Shown here piece after piece: positions 60,030-64,000 of a stretch of 64,000 nt of DNA. A program made the position numbers and the translations under genes. The stretch's first letter is position 1. The number at the start of each line of letters is the position of its first letter. The notes beneath the pieces are model-generated. The model worked only from the letters and a program-made list of their open reading frames with translations, had not been told where the DNA came from and made no database searches. Origin of the DNA: JAAYTY01 sp964569245 (GTDB lineage Bacteria; Fermentibacterota; Fermentibacteria; Fermentibacterales; Fermentibacteraceae); assembly GCA_964569245.1 (NCBI GenBank), contig CAZMTK010000007.1:1-64000 (forward strand), written 5' to 3'.

Positions 60030-62402
60030 CTATCGGATCACTACCAGCTGCCTGCTCTGCTGGAAGCCGCCTGCATCCATCCTGATCACATAGACGCCCG
60101 CAGGGATGGCTCTTCCAGAGCCGTCCTCGAGGTTCCATACCAGGGAGTGCGGCCCCTCGGCCATCCAGTCGCTGCCGAGGTCGGCAACGACCCGGCCGCT
60201 GAGGTCGTAAACCGAGAGCGAGACCGGCCCCGGTTCTCCGAGGCTGAACGCTATCGAGGCGGAGACGGAGGCCGGGCTTGGGCAGACCGGCGAGAAGGAG
60301 TAGACCGCGGGGGTGCCCTGTCCCTCCTCCGTGCCGAGGCCTGTCACCTGGATCGTGCCGGTGTAGGTGTTGTAGTTGTGGTACCAGGCTCTGACGGTGA
60401 TGTTGCCCGTGGTCTCCGGCGAAGCGTAAAGCGTCACCTGGCCGGAGGCGTTCGTCGTTCCTACGGCGTAGACCTCCCCTGTCTGCCAGTTGCCCTTCTG
60501 GATGCACACCCTCGCACCGCTGAGAGGGGTGCCTCCCGTGCCGGTCACTGTGAAGGTGATGTTGGTGTTCCCGCTTATCGAGGAGGGATGCGAGCAGGCC
60601 ATCGTCATGTCTTCAAGGGTCCACATCGGCAGCTCCGGGTCGCCGAGGAGGTTGTACTCCTTGAGACACCAGTTCATGTACGCATCCGACGGCGGGGAGA
60701 AGTGGTCGGTGGCCAGGGCGTGAGCCTGGCCGAGGAACCAGATGTTGTTGAGGTAGTACTCGTAGTAGAACCTCTCGCAGAGCACTTCGCTGGGGCCCTG
60801 TCCGGGGCTCGAGGGGCTGCCCCAGCCGTAGCGTGAGTTGAAGGCGCCGAAGCCGCCGCCGTTGGCCGAGTTGTTCCAGGCGTCTCCGCAGCAGGTCCCG
60901 GTGTCGAGCGCGCCGATGAGGCAGGCGATCGAGTTCCAGATTGCAACGTTGTCGCCCGTGGTGATGTTCGTGAGGGCCATGATCTGGGCGACAGTGAAAT
61001 TGTCGCCGTACGAGGTGTACATCATCGTCTCGCTGCCGTGGCTGGCGTGATAGACGTGGTGCGGCCCTGCGTTGATCATGGCGATGGTCATGGCGGTGCT
61101 GTTGTTGGGCTCGTACAGCTTCTCCTCCTCCCACGTGTTCGGGCAGTAGCCGCTGATGATCTCGGCCCCGGCCGAACCGTGGCAGTAGGGGCTGGTCCAC
61201 AGCACGCCGCAGGTGTAGCCGATGCGCATCTCCAGAGGAGCGGTCTCGAAGTAGTCGGAGGACGGCAGGGCCTGCATGTGCTCGTACCAAAGGACCTTGT
61301 CGACGTAGAGCGCAGCCTCTGCGGCGCTGTTGACGCTCGCACGGCCGACCCAGAAATCGGGGTGCCAGTCCACGTTGTCGGAGGTCTCGCCCCAGATGTG
61401 GTTGTTGTTGCTGTCCCACTTGTCGGCTCCGGGCGAGGAGTCGTTGTTGTCTGCGAAGTAGAGGTCGACGGGAGCGTAGTCCGTCTCGCCTCCCGCGCTG
61501 AGTATCGCGTCGCGGCAGGCCACCTTGTCGTCGTCGCCGCAGATCAGCACGTACTCGGCACCCTCCAGGCGGCAGTCGGTCAGGAAGGCCCTGATCTCCT
61601 GCTGGAGGTCGTAGCAGTTGTACTGGCTCTGTATCCAGGTCGTCGTGTAGACGTTCGTCGGGATGCCCTTGGAGGTCTTCCAGTCGGCCAGCTCCTGCAT
61701 CGCCGTCTGATAGTCCGGATGGGTGATGATGACGTACTCGCCGTACGCGAGATCGCGGGAGTCGATGATGTTTGCTCCCGAGCCGAAGACACCCTCGGGG
61801 TTGATGACGATCGACCTCACGGCATCCATCGAGCGCTGCTCGCTCTGTAGGCTTCGCCTGAGGATCGTCATCGAACCCGGATCCTGGTGGTAGGAGAGCC
61901 GCACCGTAAGACCGCTAAGCACCTCGAGCCCGCCGCTCACGGGATTCCACCTGACGGGATAGACCAGCAGGCTCGCGACGGGAATCCCGAGTATGGCGCT
62001 GGAGCTTCGGAGCTCCACGGTCTGGAAGGGGAAGGTGCGGTTCTGTCCGTAGATGTGTGGGTCGGGCTCGACCGGGTATACCGTCTGCTCTACCGAGAGG
62101 GGAAGGGTGGGGCCGGCAGGCATGACCGTGCAGCGGCTCCTGATCGGGGTCCATGTCTCGCTCACGATGTCGAGGCCGTCAGCCACACAGGCTGTGGGCA
62201 GCGCGGCACGAATCGGGAGCAGCGGGAGCGCGGGCTGGCCTTCGACGGAAATCATGCCTTCGCCGTCGATCCAGACCATCGTGTAGGGCCCGGCCTCGCG
62301 GGTCTCCACAGCCGAGGGATCCACTGGAATGTCCAGAAGAAGCTCGCCTGCGAACGCAGGCACGGCAGCCGATACGGCAAGGAAAAGAACCAGCTTCCTC
62401 AT
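60030..62402 (-). CDS. Gingipain-like C25-family cysteine peptidase with C-terminal sorting domain
   Basis: 790 residues. Signal peptide (1-19), a propeptide-like beta region (about 20-220, VKLSYHQDPG-type strands), then the caspase-fold C25 domain: LICGDDDKVAC..., HVYHASHGSETM with the catalytic His (about residue 451) and NSIACLIGALDTG with the catalytic Cys (about 493). A beta-sandwich (GARVCIQKGNWQTGEVY) and a final sorting-type domain, SVYDLSGRVVADLG...AIPAGVYVIRMDAGG, end the protein. Secreted or surface-bound; in FCB relatives this class uses T9SS. Start ATG at 62402 with GGAGGAGAG. Confidence 0.9.
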   Translation of the reverse strand: MRKLVLFLAVSAAVPAFAGELLLDIPVDPSAVETREAGPYTMVWIDGEGMISVEGQPALPLLPIRAALPTACVADGLDIVSETWTPIRSRCTVMPAGPTLPLSVEQTVYPVEPDPHIYGQNRTFPFQTVELRSSSAILGIPVASLLVYPVRWNPVSGGLEVLSGLTVRLSYHQDPGSMTILRRSLQSEQRSMDAVRSIVINPEGVFGSGANIIDSRDLAYGEYVIITHPDYQTAMQELADWKTSKGIPTNVYTTTWIQSQYNCYDLQQEIRAFLTDCRLEGAEYVLICGDDDKVACRDAILSAGGETDYAPVDLYFADNNDSSPGADKWDSNNNHIWGETSDNVDWHPDFWVGRASVNSAAEAALYVDKVLWYEHMQALPSSDYFETAPLEMRIGYTCGVLWTSPYCHGSAGAEIISGYCPNTWEEEKLYEPNNSTAMTIAMINAGPHHVYHASHGSETMMYTSYGDNFTVAQIMALTNITTGDNVAIWNSIACLIGALDTGTCCGDAWNNSANGGGFGAFNSRYGWGSPSSPGQGPSEVLCERFYYEYYLNNIWFLGQAHALATDHFSPPSDAYMNWCLKEYNLLGDPELPMWTLEDMTMACSHPSSISGNTNITFTVTGTGGTPLSGARVCIQKGNWQTGEVYAVGTTNASGQVTLYASPETTGNITVRAWYHNYNTYTGTIQVTGLGTEEGQGTPAVYSFSPVCPSPASVSASIAFSLGEPGPVSLSVYDLSGRVVADLGSDWMAEGPHSLVWNLEDGSGRAIPAGVYVIRMDAGGFQQSRQLVVIR

Positions 62403-62634
62403 CTCTCCTCCTTTTCGGGTTCCGCTGAAAACGAAAACGCATCCGGTCTGCACGATTCGGCGACAATGGAAAAGGCGGGTGCGCAAACGCCACCCGCCGA
62501 ACACACGATTTCACAGCCTGATCCCGGACAGCTCCGGGCCGGCGCACGGCCCAACTCTACCACTCTCCCTGCCGGAGCCCGTGCTCCAGTTCGGAAAATC
62601 GCACCACCAGCCCTGCATCCCCATGCAGGTCGAG

Positions 62635-63225
62635 CTACTGCTGTTCGAGTTCCGAGATAATATACCAGACAGCCTCGGAAACGCCAGCAAGCGGGCCCGA
62701 CCATTCCAGCCCGCCTGACGAATACACCTCCGCGGTGCCTTCGGAGGCATCCCGGGGTACGACGACGAGCAGCTCGACTCCGAAGAATCCTGAAGCCATG
62801 GCGAACTTCTCGGGGCCGCCTGCGTCTCCGAGATCCAGCGGATCAGGATAGAGGAGCAGGCCCGCCGGAGCTCCGCTGCCGCCGATCGCATCCATGGCCT
62901 CTTCGGCTTCCCGGCCGGATCCGGATACCGCTACGGTCACCATTCTGGATGCGACATCCCGCTCCACGACGCTCCAGTCGACTCCGGTCGGCACCAGCGC
63001 CGCCTCTTCCGTGCCTCCGTCGTCGTCGCCGAGGACGTCGAGGAGGAGGAGACCTCCGACCACTGCGGCGGCACCGATCGCCAGATAGGCGTCGATGCTG
63101 CTTCCTTCGTCCGTTTCGGAGGCCGCATCCGGCCCCGATGCCGAGGCGACATGGCTGACCGCGGTGAAGTCGAGCAGGAGAAGGATCATGAGAATGCCGG
63201 GCAGTCTGGAAGCTACGCCACCCAT
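62635..63225 (-). CDS. Hypothetical secreted or membrane-anchored protein
   Basis: 196 residues from ATG 63225 (GGAGGCG 7 bases upstream). Signal peptide or membrane helix at 1-27, a short Asp/Glu-rich linker, a second helix (about 47-64, AIGAAAVVGGLLLLDVLG), then a soluble ~130-residue region rich in Gly and Val (ASRMVTVAVSGSGREAEEAM, FFGVELLVVVPRDASEG). No family recognised. Starts 13 bases after the stop of the upstream EF-G-like gene on the same strand. Confidence 0.55.
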   Translation of the reverse strand: MGGVASRLPGILMILLLLDFTAVSHVASASGPDAASETDEGSSIDAYLAIGAAAVVGGLLLLDVLGDDDGGTEEAALVPTGVDWSVVERDVASRMVTVAVSGSGREAEEAMDAIGGSGAPAGLLLYPDPLDLGDAGGPEKFAMASGFFGVELLVVVPRDASEGTAEVYSSGGLEWSGPLAGVSEAVWYIISELEQQ

Positions 63226-63238
63226 CCGTGCGCCTCCG

Positions 63239-64000
63239 TCAGTCCTCTTCGTCCCTGGAGGTCTCGGCCATGATCCGCTCCTGGATCTCGCGGGGGACCG
63301 GCTCGTAGTGCGAGAAGCTCTGGGAGAAGCTGCCCCTCGCCTGGGTGAGTGACCTCAGAGCGCTGGTGTACTGGTAGAGCTCCGCCTCGGGCGCGAGCGC
63401 CTTGATCACCTGGAAGCCGCCCTCGGCCTCCATTCCCTGTATGCGCCCCCTGCGGGAGTTGATGTCTCCTATGACGTCGCCCATGAACTCCTCGGGCACC
63501 GTTATCTCGAGGTTCATGATCGGTTCGAGAACCTGCGGGGATGCCTGGAGCATGAGCTGCTTGAAGCACTTGCTGGCCGCAAGCTTGAAGGCCATGTCGG
63601 ACGAGTCGACCGGGTGGGAGGAGCCGTCGTAGACCACGGCCTTGACGTCGACTACCTTGCTGCCCGCGACGGGGCCGTTGTCCAGGCACTCGAGGACGCC
63701 CTTCTCCACGGCAGGGATGAACTTTGTGGGCACCGTGCCGCCGACGACCTCGCTCGCGAACTGGAAGCCCGCCCCCCTCTGGAGCGGCTCAAGCCGCATG
63801 AACACGTGTCCGTACTGCCCCCTGCCTCCGGTCTGCTTCTTGTGCTTGTACTGCCCCGAGACCACCTTCGAGATAGTCTCGTGGTAGGCGATTCTCGGCC
63901 TGAAGATCTCCGCGTCGACGCCGAAGTAGTCCCTCAGCCGGGTGAGCATCGTGGAGAGATGCTGCTCGCCCATTCCGGAAACGGTGGTCTGTCCTATCTC
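63239..64000 (-). CDS. fusA: Elongation factor G-like protein, C-terminal part (gene runs off the window)
   Basis: The last 253 residues of an EF-G-family GTPase. Domain III is entered at VSGMGEQHLSTM; domain IV is seen in KHKKQTGGRGQYGHVFMRLEP and SSHPVDSSDMAFKLAAS; domain V is VLEPIMNLEITVPEEFMGDVIGDINSRRGRIQGM. GMGEQHL, rather than GMGELHL, and the short length are typical of FusA2-like EF-G, which may lack full translocation activity. The 5' end, with the GTPase domain, is beyond position 64000, so start and exact class cannot be decided. Confidence 0.85.
   Translation of the reverse strand, partial: EIGQTTVSGMGEQHLSTMLTRLRDYFGVDAEIFRPRIAYHETISKVVSGQYKHKKQTGGRGQYGHVFMRLEPLQRGAGFQFASEVVGGTVPTKFIPAVEKGVLECLDNGPVAGSKVVDVKAVVYDGSSHPVDSSDMAFKLAASKCFKQLMLQASPQVLEPIMNLEITVPEEFMGDVIGDINSRRGRIQGMEAEGGFQVIKALAPEAELYQYTSALRSLTQARGSFSQSFSHYEPVPREIQERIMAETSRDEED

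Overview
The window is a GC-rich, gene-dense bacterial chromosome segment with about 60 protein genes, one tRNA and no mobile element, CRISPR array, rRNA or prophage. No stretch longer than 300 bases lacks a gene; the longest gap (31242-31519, upstream of clpB) is 278 bases. Several features suggest an anaerobic, Gram-negative, uncultured lineage of the FCB group (Fermentibacteria/WOR-3/Eisenbacteria-like). These are a gingipain-type C25 peptidase and a second secreted protein that both end in a sorting-type beta domain, outer-membrane barrels, LpoB, TolC, a 2-oxoacid:ferredoxin oxidoreductase with rubredoxin, and a selenoprotein SelD. This placement is inference; no marker here is diagnostic alone.

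Layout. 1-7632 is a housekeeping operon: rplM-rpsI, rpsB-tsf-pyrH-frr-uppS-cdsA-dxr-rseP (ribosome, translation factors, UMP kinase, undecaprenyl and phospholipid precursors, MEP pathway, site-2 protease). 7583-13782 is cell-envelope material: a small lipoprotein, a 952-aa metalloprotease/propeller/barrel protein, a zinc-ribbon/FGE-like protein, LpoB and a TPR-like lipoprotein. 13779-19638 holds deoC, a UvrD/PcrA helicase, a split transketolase and a serA-like dehydrogenase with its own sigma-70-like promoter. 19663-23304 is a four-gene membrane cassette of unknown function. 23360-24943 is a redox/regulatory mini-cluster (unknown protein, rubredoxin, TM1266-like ACT-type protein, DUF2400/TIGR02757). 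A tRNA-Phe and selD lie on the minus strand; selD reads through an in-frame TGA with a SECIS-like hairpin.

26631-31241 holds an HD-domain signalling protein and, opposite, Gfo/Idh oxidoreductase, a degenerate ABC ATPase, its membrane partner and a GNAT acetyltransferase. 31520-42242 holds clpB, then a radical SAM/B12 protein, three GT2 glycosyltransferases, a GT-C-like membrane protein and an AI-2E-type permease, probably a glycan or lipid assembly locus. 42258-45893 (minus) is tetR-tolC-membrane fusion protein-molybdopterin lipoprotein, with no inner-membrane pump. 46060-48802 is the 2-oxoacid:ferredoxin oxidoreductase (delta, alpha, fused beta-gamma). 48854-64000 holds a beta-barrel protein, ndk, a PAS/GAF pseudo-kinase, leuS, a PD-(D/E)XK-like protein, secreted proteins, a VUT-family permease, the C25 peptidase and the 3' part of an EF-G-like gene that runs off the end.

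Genes are packed with start/stop overlaps (ATGA, GTGA, TGATG, TTGA), so translational coupling is common. GTG and TTG starts are frequent and two genes appear to use CTG. Operon ends are marked by long GC-rich hairpins without U-tracts. Most promising second-look items: the selenocysteine SelD with a fused Cys-rich N-terminus, the four-gene membrane cassette, the pseudo-ABC system and the pump-less TolC operon.
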